This document shows, one piece after another, positions 7,487-14,986 of a stretch of DNA of 28,280 bases; the first letter of the stretch is position 1; every line of letters starts with the position of its first letter. A program made the position numbers and the translations under genes. The notes under the pieces are model-generated. The model saw nothing but the letters and a program-made list of their open reading frames with translations, had not been told where the DNA came from and ran no database searches. This DNA comes from ZLKRG08 sp051006515. Lineage in GTDB: Bacteria > Actinomycetota > Actinomycetes > Nanopelagicales > Nanopelagicaceae. The stretch is from assembly GCA_051006515.1 (NCBI GenBank), contig JBPCTD010000057.1, positions 1-28,280 of the forward strand, given 5' to 3'.

Positions 7487-8845
7487 ATGGTTTCAGCGAG
7501 CAATGGCGATCATTCGTCTAGTCAGAATAATCAGCCGCTTTGGCGCGCGCCATTTCGTGGAAAGAAACCAGTAGATGTCCAGGTAACTATTCCTGGCTCT
7601 AAATCTGTAACTAATAGAGCATTGATTCTCGCTGCCCAAGCAGAAGGCACATCTAAACTTCGAAAGCCATTGGTTTCACGCGATTCAGAGTTGATGATTG
7701 CTGGTCTTCGTGCACTTGGCATAGAAATTAAAGAGAGTAATGAAAGTACAGATAATAAAGAATCTAAAGAACTGATATTTGAAGTAACTGGTGGTTCATT
7801 AAAAGGCCCCGCAAAGATTGATGTCGGAAATGCCGGCACCGTAATGCGCTTCTTGCCACCACTTGCAGCGCTTGCAGATGGCGCAATCTCTTTTGATGGC
7901 GATGCGCGTTCGCATGAAAGACCACTTGGCCCAGTAATCAAAGCTTTAGAAGAGTTGGGAATTTCAATTGATCATGCCGGTCGTTATGCCCTACCGCTTA
8001 CCTTAGAGAATAAAAATAGCGGAAAAATTCGTGGCGGCGAGCTAGAAATTGATGCCAGCGCTTCATCTCAATTTCTTTCTGCGCTACTACTAATTGCGCC
8101 AAGCACTGAACTTGGAATTACTGCAAAACATGTTGGTGGTGCACTACCTTCGATGCCACATATTGAAATGACAGTTCAAATGCTTCGAGATTTCGGAGCG
8201 CAGGTAGATGTCGATAAGCAGAATAACATTTGGAAAGTCGCGCCAGGAAAGTTAATTGCACAAGATTTAACTATCGAACCTGATTTATCTAATGCGGCAC
8301 CTTTTATGTCAATCGCAATGGTTTGTGGCGGATCAGTAACGATTCTAGATTGGCCAAAAAAGACCACGCAACCTGGAGACCAACTGCGCGATATTTTCAC
8401 CAAGATGGGAAGCAAAGTAGATTTTGTTAATGCAGGTGGAACAAGCGCGCTAAAGATAACTGGCGGTAATTCCATAAAGGGTATTGATATTGATCTACAT
8501 GAAGTTGGCGAATTAACGCCGGCGATCGCAGCGTTGTGCGCCCTAGCTGATTCCCCTTCATATTTACGCGGAATTGGCCATTTAAGACTCCATGAAACTG
8601 ATCGTTTAACTGCGCTACGCACTGAATTAAATGGTTTAGGTGGCGATGTAGTTGAAGAACCAACTGCGCTACGCATTAATCCAAAGCCGCTGCATTCTGG
8701 TGTCTTTCATACTTATGAAGATCATCGCCTAGCGACATCTGGTGCCACTATTGGTTTAGTTGTCGAAGGTATTGAAGTAGAAAATATCGCAACTACTCGT
8801 AAGACCATCACTGATTTTCCTGCGCTTTGGAATAGCTTGCTATGA
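7487..8845 (+). CDS. aroA: 3-phosphoshikimate 1-carboxyvinyltransferase (EPSP synthase)
   Basis: 452 residues. Transfers enolpyruvyl from phosphoenolpyruvate to shikimate-3-phosphate, the sixth step of the shikimate pathway. Visible motifs: IPGSKSVTNRALI (S3P-binding Lys/Ser, about residues 35-47), GNAGTVMRFLPPLAAL (PEP-binding loop, about 117-132), DASASSQFLSAL, RLHETDRLTALRTEL and YEDHRLATSGA near the C-terminus. Length is typical. The first about 25 residues (Ser/Asn/Gln-rich) are extra to the fold but belong to the only start with promoter support. The stop overlaps the rsgA start (ATGA, 8842-8845). The aroA-rsgA-hisN order beside sigR/rshA is a common actinobacterial arrangement. Confidence 0.96.
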   Translation: MVSASNGDHSSSQNNQPLWRAPFRGKKPVDVQVTIPGSKSVTNRALILAAQAEGTSKLRKPLVSRDSELMIAGLRALGIEIKESNESTDNKESKELIFEVTGGSLKGPAKIDVGNAGTVMRFLPPLAALADGAISFDGDARSHERPLGPVIKALEELGISIDHAGRYALPLTLENKNSGKIRGGELEIDASASSQFLSALLLIAPSTELGITAKHVGGALPSMPHIEMTVQMLRDFGAQVDVDKQNNIWKVAPGKLIAQDLTIEPDLSNAAPFMSIAMVCGGSVTILDWPKKTTQPGDQLRDIFTKMGSKVDFVNAGGTSALKITGGNSIKGIDIDLHEVGELTPAIAALCALADSPSYLRGIGHLRLHETDRLTALRTELNGLGGDVVEEPTALRINPKPLHSGVFHTYEDHRLATSGATIGLVVEGIEVENIATTRKTITDFPALWNSLL

Positions 8846-9846
8846 CCCGTCGCAACTATGATGAATCAGATGTGCGGATCCGACCAAGTCGTCGCACTAA
8901 ACCAAGAACCAAGGATCGCCCAAGCCACGATAATGCAGTAAATGCATTTGTAATTACAGTTGATAGAGGACGAACAACTTGTGTTTTGCCTGATGGAGTT
9001 CAAATTACGGCGATGAAAGCTAGAGAACTTGGTCCTAAATCTGTCGTAGTAGGCGATCATGTTCGATTAGTTGGCGATACCAGTGGTGCGGAAGGTTCTT
9101 TAGCGCGTATCGTCGGTATTGAAGAACGTCGCACTGTTTTAGTACGCACAGTTGATGATGCGGCGCAATTTGAAAGAACTATTGCATCAAACATAGATCA
9201 ATTAGTAATTGTGGTAGCTGCGGCAAATCCTGAACCTAGACGCGGATTAATTGATCGCTTTCTAGTAAGTGCATTCACGGAAGATATTGATCCGATTATA
9301 GTTTTCACTAAATGCGATTTAGCAGCACCTCCTAGTTTTATCAAGGATTATGAATCAATCGGAGTTACATGCTTTGCAGTTCAAAAAGGTGGAGACCTAA
9401 GTGCATTACATGATGCGTTAAACCATAAAGTTTCAGTAATGGTTGGGCACTCCGGTGTTGGTAAATCAACTTTACTAAATCAATTAACTGAAGCAGATCG
9501 TGCAACTGGTGATGTGAACGATGTAACTGGCAGAGGTCGCCACACTTCATCTTCTGCGTATGCCGTAGCGTTAAAAGATTTTCCAGGAGAAAAAGCAGGT
9601 GTTGATAGCTGGTTAATAGATACTCCTGGCGTTCGTGCCTTTGGACTTTCACATCTTGATCCATCAAAAATTATTGCTGCTTTTGATGACTTATTGGAAA
9701 TCACAAATTCCTGCATGACTAATTGCTCTCATAATGAAGCAGATTGCGCGCTTAATGAATGGATGGCACCAAATGGAGTTGAGATTCCAGAACGTGTAGC
9801 GCGCGTTACAAGTTTAAGAGCCTTGCTTGCAGCGGGGCTAGAATAG
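8842..9846 (+). CDS. rsgA: Ribosome small-subunit-dependent GTPase RsgA
   Basis: 334 residues. Circularly permuted GTPase that checks late 30S assembly. An N-terminal OB-fold (about 35-110) precedes the GTPase domain, whose motifs occur in permuted order: G4 TKCD (156-159), G1 GHSGVGKST (202-210), G3 DTPG (260-263). The C-terminal zinc knuckle is intact: Cys291, Cys295, His297 and Cys302 in SCMTNCSHNEADC. The basic N-terminal tail (RIRPSRRTKPRTKDRP) is typical of actinobacterial members. Translationally coupled to aroA by a 4-bp overlap, with hisN starting 4 nt after its stop. Confidence 0.96.
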   Translation: MTRRNYDESDVRIRPSRRTKPRTKDRPSHDNAVNAFVITVDRGRTTCVLPDGVQITAMKARELGPKSVVVGDHVRLVGDTSGAEGSLARIVGIEERRTVLVRTVDDAAQFERTIASNIDQLVIVVAAANPEPRRGLIDRFLVSAFTEDIDPIIVFTKCDLAAPPSFIKDYESIGVTCFAVQKGGDLSALHDALNHKVSVMVGHSGVGKSTLLNQLTEADRATGDVNDVTGRGRHTSSSAYAVALKDFPGEKAGVDSWLIDTPGVRAFGLSHLDPSKIIAAFDDLLEITNSCMTNCSHNEADCALNEWMAPNGVEIPERVARVTSLRALLAAGLE

Positions 9847-9850
9847 GCAA

Positions 9851-10672
9851 ATGGCTTACCAAGCAGATCTAGATTTAGTTAGACAAATTGGTCAACGTGC
9901 TGATGCCGTTTCAATGGCAAGATTCTTAGCGCAAGATTTAGTTATTGAAACTAAACCCGATGCTTCACCGGTAACAGATGCCGATAAAGCAACCGAGAAA
10001 GCAATCCGCGAGATTCTCGAGAGCGAAAGACCCAATGATGGAATCTTGGGTGAAGAATTTGGCGCAGATATTTCAGGCAAGAAACGCTATTGGGTAATTG
10101 ATCCAATTGATGGCACAAAATCTTTCTTGCGCGGTCTACCTGTCTGGTCTACTTTGATAGCGCTTGTTGAAGTGAATACAAATGATAAGAATGAAGAAGT
10201 TCACGAAGTAGTTGTTGGCTTGGTCTCTTCCCCAGCGCTTTCTAGAACTTGGTTTGCAAGTAAAGGTGGCGGTGCATTTACCACCTTTGATTCCAAGCAT
10301 GATCTAAATAAAGGTCAGCCACGCAAAATTTCAGTTTCTAAAGTAAATGAAATCAAGAATGCACATTTGGGCTATTCAGATTATGTTGGATTTGGCGAAA
10401 AGCTAAATGGTTTTCAATCATTGGTTAATGAAGCCTGGCGCACGCGCGCAGTTGGCGATTTCTGGTCACATATGTTGGTAGCAGAAGGCGTTATGGATGT
10501 TGCAATCGAACCAACACTTGCGCTCTGGGATATGGCGCCGCTAGATATTGTGTTGCGCGAAGCTGGCGGATCTTTCTCTGATTTAGCCGGAAATAATGGA
10601 CCTTTTGGTAAAAGTGGTCTTTCAACTAATGGGCTACTGCAAAGTGAAGTTGTGGCAAGGTTAAATGGCTGA
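9851..10672 (+). CDS. hisN: Histidinol-phosphatase, inositol monophosphatase family
   Basis: 273 residues of the metal-dependent IMPase superfamily. Metal-binding motifs are complete: GEEFG (67-71), DPIDGTKSF (84-92) and WDMAPLDIVLREAGG (226-240, with Asp227). The Leu-Arg-Gly-Leu-Pro segment after DGTKSF and the position after aroA-rsgA match the actinobacterial HisN, which dephosphorylates L-histidinol phosphate. Inositol-1-phosphatase activity cannot be ruled out from sequence alone. It starts 4 nt after rsgA, and its last 8 bp overlap the next gene, so it is mid-operon. Confidence 0.88.
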   Translation: MAYQADLDLVRQIGQRADAVSMARFLAQDLVIETKPDASPVTDADKATEKAIREILESERPNDGILGEEFGADISGKKRYWVIDPIDGTKSFLRGLPVWSTLIALVEVNTNDKNEEVHEVVVGLVSSPALSRTWFASKGGGAFTTFDSKHDLNKGQPRKISVSKVNEIKNAHLGYSDYVGFGEKLNGFQSLVNEAWRTRAVGDFWSHMLVAEGVMDVAIEPTLALWDMAPLDIVLREAGGSFSDLAGNNGPFGKSGLSTNGLLQSEVVARLNG

Positions 10673-12935
10673 GGTAAACGAAAAATCTCGTGCTGCGCTA
10701 GAACCTAGGACTTTCAAAGTCACAGGAATGACTTGCAATGCCTGCGTTAATTCAGTTGAACGATCATTAAATTCTATGCCCGGCGTTTCGGCCACAGTTA
10801 ACTTTGCAGCTGAAACTGCACATGTCTTAGCTCCAGCCGAAATAACTGGTAAAGAAATTATTAAACAGATTGAATCTGCTGGTTACAAAGGCAAGGAAAT
10901 TGGCGATAACGAAGCCATCACTTTACACAGTAAGAAATCTGCTGTTGCTTTGATTTTTGCTCTAATTTTCACCATTCCTGTTGCGCTTTTCTCTATGTTC
11001 ATGAATCTTCAAATGCAATTTGGAAATTGGCTGGTAGAGCTAACTAAATTCTTTAATTGGGATTTGCCAACAACTAGCTTCCATCAATTAGTTCATATTG
11101 CGCTAGTAATTCTGAGTGCGCCAGTTGTATTAATAGTCGCTTTTCCAATTCATCGCGCCGCGCTTCGTAACTTCTTCCACCCCACGATGGATAATTTAAT
11201 TTCGCTTGGCTCATTAACGGCATTTGGTTGGTCTATTTATGCAGCTCTCTGGGATTTAGATTATGTTTATACAGAGGTCGCAGCCTCAATCGTGACGTTA
11301 GTAATCCTTGGACGCTACTTAGAATCTCGCGCAAAGCGCAGTGCAAGTAATGCGCTCTCTGAATTACTAAAAATCTCAACTAAAGAGGTAACTGTCGTTC
11401 GTGGTGGCTTGCCACAACTGATTCCAGTAGATCAGTTGGTTATCGGAGATGTCTTTATAGTGAACCCAGGTCAACGAGTTGCTACAGATGGCGTTGTCGT
11501 CTCAGGGACTTCAAGTATTGATAACTCATTAATTACTGGCGAATCCGTACCTGTAGAAGTTGCTCCTGGTGATCGCGTAATCGGTGCCACGGTAAATCAA
11601 AATGGTCGCTTAGAGATACGTGCAACCCGCGTTGGAAAAGATACGGAATTCGCTCGAATTACTGCGATGGTTATCAGTGCACAAGGCGAGAAAGCGCCGA
11701 TTCAAAGATTAGCTGATCGGATCTCAGCCATCTTCGTGCCAATTGTTACTACGTTAGCAATTGCTACCTTCGTATTTTGGCGCTTTACAAATGGTGAAAG
11801 CCTTGCAGTTTCCATTGAAATTGCGGTTGCAGTATTAGTAATTGCTTGTCCTTGCGCACTTGGTCTTGCTACTCCAGTTGCGCTACTTGTGGCATCAGGT
11901 CGCGGCGCATTACGAGGTATCGTGCTTCGTAAACCTTCAGCTCTTGAAACTGCTAGAAATATCACCGATGTAGTGCTGGATAAAACTGGCACCTTAACTA
12001 CTGGTGTTATGAAAGTTGAGAAAGCAACAATTGTTCCGGAAGCTGCAAAAGTATTAGGAGATTCCTGGAGCTCGGTTGCTACAGAAGTGATGATTTTAAA
12101 TATCGCTGCTGCTATTGAATCCCAGAATAATCATCCAATTGCAGAAGCAATTGTTCGTTATGCCAAAATTGAAAAACCGTTGCCAGTTACCGAATTTCAA
12201 ATAACACCTGGTGCTGGCGCTGCCGGCAGAGTGACAATCGGCGATCAGAGCGCAATTGCAATCATTGGATCGCCTGCTGCTGTTGCACATTCTTCAATGG
12301 CTTTCCATCCAAAACTTGCAATGGCTATCGCTGATGATGAAGCCGCAGGTCTTTCCGTTTCAGTCCTTGCAATTGAAGGTGTTGCAGTTGCAGTATTTGC
12401 AGTCGGCGATTCCATCAAAGCTGATGCACAGAGCACTGTTTCAATTTTGAATTCACGTGGCATTAATGTCTGGCTGCTTACAGGCGATCACAGTGATGTA
12501 GCACTAAATACTGCGCACCATGTTGGAATTCATGAGAATCATGTAATTGCTAACGCCTCACCGGAAGCGAAGATTTCACTTATAAAGAGCTTGCAAGCCG
12601 AAGGCAAGCAAGTATTAATGATTGGTGATGGCGTAAACGATGCCGCTGCTCTTGCTGCAGCCAATCTCTCAATGGCAATGGGAACCGGCACAGATACTGC
12701 GATTGCTACTGCTGATATCACGCTAACTAATCCGGCGCTGAAATCAGTAACTGATGCTCTGGATTTATCGAAGAAAACTTTAAGCACTATTCGCGGTAAT
12801 TTAGTTTGGGCCCTTATCTACAACGTAATTGGAATTCCAGTTGCCGCCCTTGGCTTACTAAATCCAATGTATGGGGCAGCTGCAATGGCGCTTTCTAGCT
12901 TATTTGTTGTTACTAATTCGCTCCGGATTAAGTAA
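10665..12935 (+). CDS. copA: Copper(I)-exporting P1B-type ATPase
   Basis: 756 residues. ATP-driven Cu(I) efflux across the plasma membrane. One N-terminal heavy-metal-associated domain has the CxxC pair Cys24/Cys27 (GMTCNAC). It is followed by membrane helices, the actuator motif TGES (291-294), the transport-site CPC (395-397), the phosphorylation motif DKTGT (439-443), an HP motif (NHPIAEA, about 489-495) and GDGVNDAAAL (654-663). The last helices carry YN (LIYNVIGIP) and MALSS, the P1B-1 signature, which favours Cu(I) over Zn or Cd. It starts inside hisN (8-bp overlap) with AAGG as Shine-Dalgarno sequence. No copper chaperone or CsoR-type repressor is in the window. Confidence 0.95.
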   Translation: MAEVNEKSRAALEPRTFKVTGMTCNACVNSVERSLNSMPGVSATVNFAAETAHVLAPAEITGKEIIKQIESAGYKGKEIGDNEAITLHSKKSAVALIFALIFTIPVALFSMFMNLQMQFGNWLVELTKFFNWDLPTTSFHQLVHIALVILSAPVVLIVAFPIHRAALRNFFHPTMDNLISLGSLTAFGWSIYAALWDLDYVYTEVAASIVTLVILGRYLESRAKRSASNALSELLKISTKEVTVVRGGLPQLIPVDQLVIGDVFIVNPGQRVATDGVVVSGTSSIDNSLITGESVPVEVAPGDRVIGATVNQNGRLEIRATRVGKDTEFARITAMVISAQGEKAPIQRLADRISAIFVPIVTTLAIATFVFWRFTNGESLAVSIEIAVAVLVIACPCALGLATPVALLVASGRGALRGIVLRKPSALETARNITDVVLDKTGTLTTGVMKVEKATIVPEAAKVLGDSWSSVATEVMILNIAAAIESQNNHPIAEAIVRYAKIEKPLPVTEFQITPGAGAAGRVTIGDQSAIAIIGSPAAVAHSSMAFHPKLAMAIADDEAAGLSVSVLAIEGVAVAVFAVGDSIKADAQSTVSILNSRGINVWLLTGDHSDVALNTAHHVGIHENHVIANASPEAKISLIKSLQAEGKQVLMIGDGVNDAAALAAANLSMAMGTGTDTAIATADITLTNPALKSVTDALDLSKKTLSTIRGNLVWALIYNVIGIPVAALGLLNPMYGAAAMALSSLFVVTNSLRIK

Positions 12936-12965
12936 CCAGAATCTAAGTGTTGGGAATCAAGAATC

Positions 12966-13619
12966 ATGCAGACAAATAACGCAGGACTTGCTAAGCCCAA
13001 ACTTCGCGGCGTAATCCATTTAGTAATGTCGCCAATTTCCTTAGTGGCTGGTCTAGTTATGATTTCAGCAGCATCTGAGCTCCGTGGCCGTGTAACTTTA
13101 AGTATTTTTACGTTAACTGCAGTCACACTTTTTACTTGCAGTGCGCTTTATCATCGAATTAAATGGAGCGATAAATACCGTGGACTTTGGCGCCGTATTG
13201 ATCATGCCAATATTCCTATTCTTATTGCCGGTACCTATACCCCGTTTGCGGTATTCCTTCTTACTCCAACGCAGCGCAATATTCTGCTTACTGCTGTTTG
13301 GGTTGGCGCGCTAACAACTGCCTTCTTACGAATAGTTTGGCTTAAAGCGCCGCGTTGGTTATATGTCGCTGCATATATTCTCCTTGGCTGGGCAGCTTTG
13401 GTTTACATTCCAACTTTCTATCAAAGCGGTGGAGTTTTAGTTTTCATTTTGATTTTGCTTGGAGGTATTTGCTACACAGCAGGCGGAGTTGTGTATGCCT
13501 TAAAGAAACCTAATTTCAACGTTAATTGGTTTGGCTTTCACGAACTCTTTCATGCGCTAACTGCGGCGGCTTTTATCTGCCATTTAGTCGCGGCAATGCT
13601 TACTGTTTTTCGTGCCTAA
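12966..13619 (+). CDS. Hemolysin III family (PAQR-like) membrane protein
   Basis: 217 residues with seven predicted membrane segments. The conserved features of the HlyIII/YqfA/PAQR superfamily are visible: GVIHLVMSPISLV in the first helix, SALYHR (Ser-x3-His, about residues 57-62), RIDHANIPILIAGTYTP (about 75-91) and the C-terminal FHELFHALTAAAFICH (His pair in HExxH-like spacing, about 193-208). These residues form a metal site in the superfamily. Members are thought to act in membrane-lipid homeostasis, and the old hemolysin label is not a safe function. It lies 30 bp after copA with a modest GGGAA site 9 nt before the ATG, so it may be the last gene of the aroA operon. It converges on arsC with a 13-bp gap and no visible terminator. 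Confidence 0.9.
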   Translation: MQTNNAGLAKPKLRGVIHLVMSPISLVAGLVMISAASELRGRVTLSIFTLTAVTLFTCSALYHRIKWSDKYRGLWRRIDHANIPILIAGTYTPFAVFLLTPTQRNILLTAVWVGALTTAFLRIVWLKAPRWLYVAAYILLGWAALVYIPTFYQSGGVLVFILILLGGICYTAGGVVYALKKPNFNVNWFGFHELFHALTAAAFICHLVAAMLTVFRA

Positions 13620-13632
13620 CTACTCAAAACAT

Positions 13633-14031
13633 TCAAATTATTTCACTTAGCAATTCACTTACTTTTGCTTTGATTTGATCTCGAATCTTACGAACAGTTT
13701 CAATGTCTTTACCAGCTGGGTCTTCCAGCACCCAATCCTCATAGCGCTTACCTGGATAAAATGGACAGGTATCGCCGCAACCCATTGTGATCACGACATC
13801 AGATTCTTGCACTGCTTTGTTAGTAAGTATTTTTGGAGTGTTGTTGGCAATATCGATTCCAACTTCAGCCATCACCGCAACGGCAATTGGATTTATGGAA
13901 TCTTTTGGCGCAGAACCTGCAGATAGTACTGTCACTTTGCCATCTGAAAGTTTCTCCATGAATCCTGCAGCCATCTGAGATCGGCCAGCGTTATGTACAC
14001 AAACAAAGAGCACTGTTGGTTCTTTGCTCAT
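13633..14031 (-). CDS. arsC: Arsenate reductase, low-molecular-weight phosphatase fold
   Basis: 132 residues. Reduces arsenate to arsenite. The LMW-PTP-type loop CVHNAGRS gives Cys11 and Arg17. Asp104-Pro105 (EDPAG) supplies the general acid. Two further cysteines, Cys85 and Cys89 (MGCGDTCP), form the relay typical of thiol-coupled ArsC. The MGCGDTCPFYPG version is common in actinobacteria, where mycothiol/mycoredoxin or thioredoxin is the reductant, and sequence alone does not decide which. It is the second gene of an operon with an aquaporin, its ATG overlapping the aquaporin stop (14028-14031). No arsR, arsB or acr3 is seen nearby. Confidence 0.9.
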   Translation of the reverse strand: MSKEPTVLFVCVHNAGRSQMAAGFMEKLSDGKVTVLSAGSAPKDSINPIAVAVMAEVGIDIANNTPKILTNKAVQESDVVITMGCGDTCPFYPGKRYEDWVLEDPAGKDIETVRKIRDQIKAKVSELLSEII

Positions 14032-14663
14032 GATTTATCTAATTTCATAGAAATTGAATACCAAGCAACGAGTACGAGGGCTATGAGTTGTGCGCCAATA
14101 AAACCTAAAACTGATGCAGGAGCAATTCCAGCAAATGAGTCAGTAAAAATCCGGCCTAGAGTTACTGCTGGGTTTGCAAAGGAAGTAGATGCTGTAAAGA
14201 AGTAAGCGGTGGCAATCCATGCGGGCACTAAATAATTTACTTTTGAAGGTTTGGCAATTATCACCAGCAATAAGCCAAAAGTTGCTAATACTTCCCCGAT
14301 AAATGTTCCAGAGTTGAATCTATCTTCAGTGGATATTTCAATGAAATTACTGGAAAACATAAAGTTCGCTGTAATTGTTCCAAGAATCGCCCCGAGAATT
14401 TGTGACAAAATATAGCCAAGAGCGTTAGCTGGCTTAATCTTCTTTTTAATCAAGAGATACAGAGTAACCACGGGATTAAAATGAGAACCGCTGACATCTG
14501 CAAATACAGAAATTATCACTGCCAGCATTGCAATCGTTGCCAAGGCGTTTATTAGAAGTTGTAGAGCAATATTGGATGTCAGGTTGGTGGCCATATACCC
14601 CGAACCAACCACAGCGGTTAAAAGAAAGAAAGTGCCAGTGAATTCTGCTAAGTACTTCCTCAT
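14028..14663 (-). CDS. Aquaporin/aquaglyceroporin family channel, probable arsenite exit channel
   Basis: 211 residues, six predicted membrane helices and the two half-helix signatures of MIP channels: HFNPVVTL (Asn63-Pro-Val) and FANPAVTLGR (Asn164-Pro-Ala, selectivity-filter Arg171). The first loop is NPV rather than NPA, as seen in actinobacterial and AqpS-like members. It forms a translationally coupled operon with arsC, with this gene first. In Sinorhizobium meliloti an ars-operon aquaporin (AqpS) lets arsenite leave after ArsC reduction, and the same division of labour is inferred here. A Shine-Dalgarno AGGGA lies 3-4 nt before the ATG. Confidence 0.88.
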   Translation of the reverse strand: MRKYLAEFTGTFFLLTAVVGSGYMATNLTSNIALQLLINALATIAMLAVIISVFADVSGSHFNPVVTLYLLIKKKIKPANALGYILSQILGAILGTITANFMFSSNFIEISTEDRFNSGTFIGEVLATFGLLLVIIAKPSKVNYLVPAWIATAYFFTASTSFANPAVTLGRIFTDSFAGIAPASVLGFIGAQLIALVLVAWYSISMKLDKS

Positions 14664-14761
14664 AAATCCCTAACTAAAACTAAATATTAGAATCATCAAT
14701 TGGCCAGAAAGTACCCTATAAATAGAAATATTTAGGAATGCCGAAGTGAATTTTAAGTAAA

Positions 14762-14838
<77 letters not shown>

Positions 14839-14924
14839 TCGGTATGCGTAACTTTAGTGTAATTACATCAGTAACGCAAAATTGATAGTTATGCCCATTA
14901 ATTTCGAGTAATAGCTAATAGAAG

Positions 14925-14979
14925 TAAAAAATCGGAAGTAATTAGCGACCTTTAAAACAGATGCTAATTACTTCCGATT
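14925..14979 (-). terminator. Rho-independent terminator of the UPF0182 gene
   Basis: A perfect 17-bp inverted repeat, arms 14963-14979 and 14930-14946 (right arm ATCGGAAGTAATTAGC on the plus strand), encloses a 16-nt loop. Read on the minus strand it ends in TTTTTT and starts 8 nt after the gene's stop codon. It should insulate the downstream tRNA from UPF0182 transcription. Confidence 0.9.
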
Positions 14980-14986
14980 CTCTTAA

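Noticed and set aside
12952..12983. GGGAAT before the hemolysin III start as a third SigR promoter
   Set aside because: No GTT occurs at the required 18-nt spacing, and the site lies only 9 nt before the ATG, so GGGAA is better read as a Shine-Dalgarno sequence.
14857..14866. Palindrome TGTAATTACA upstream of the initiator tRNA
   Set aside because: A 10-bp A/T-rich palindrome is common by chance in this composition, and no matching copy was seen near other promoters.
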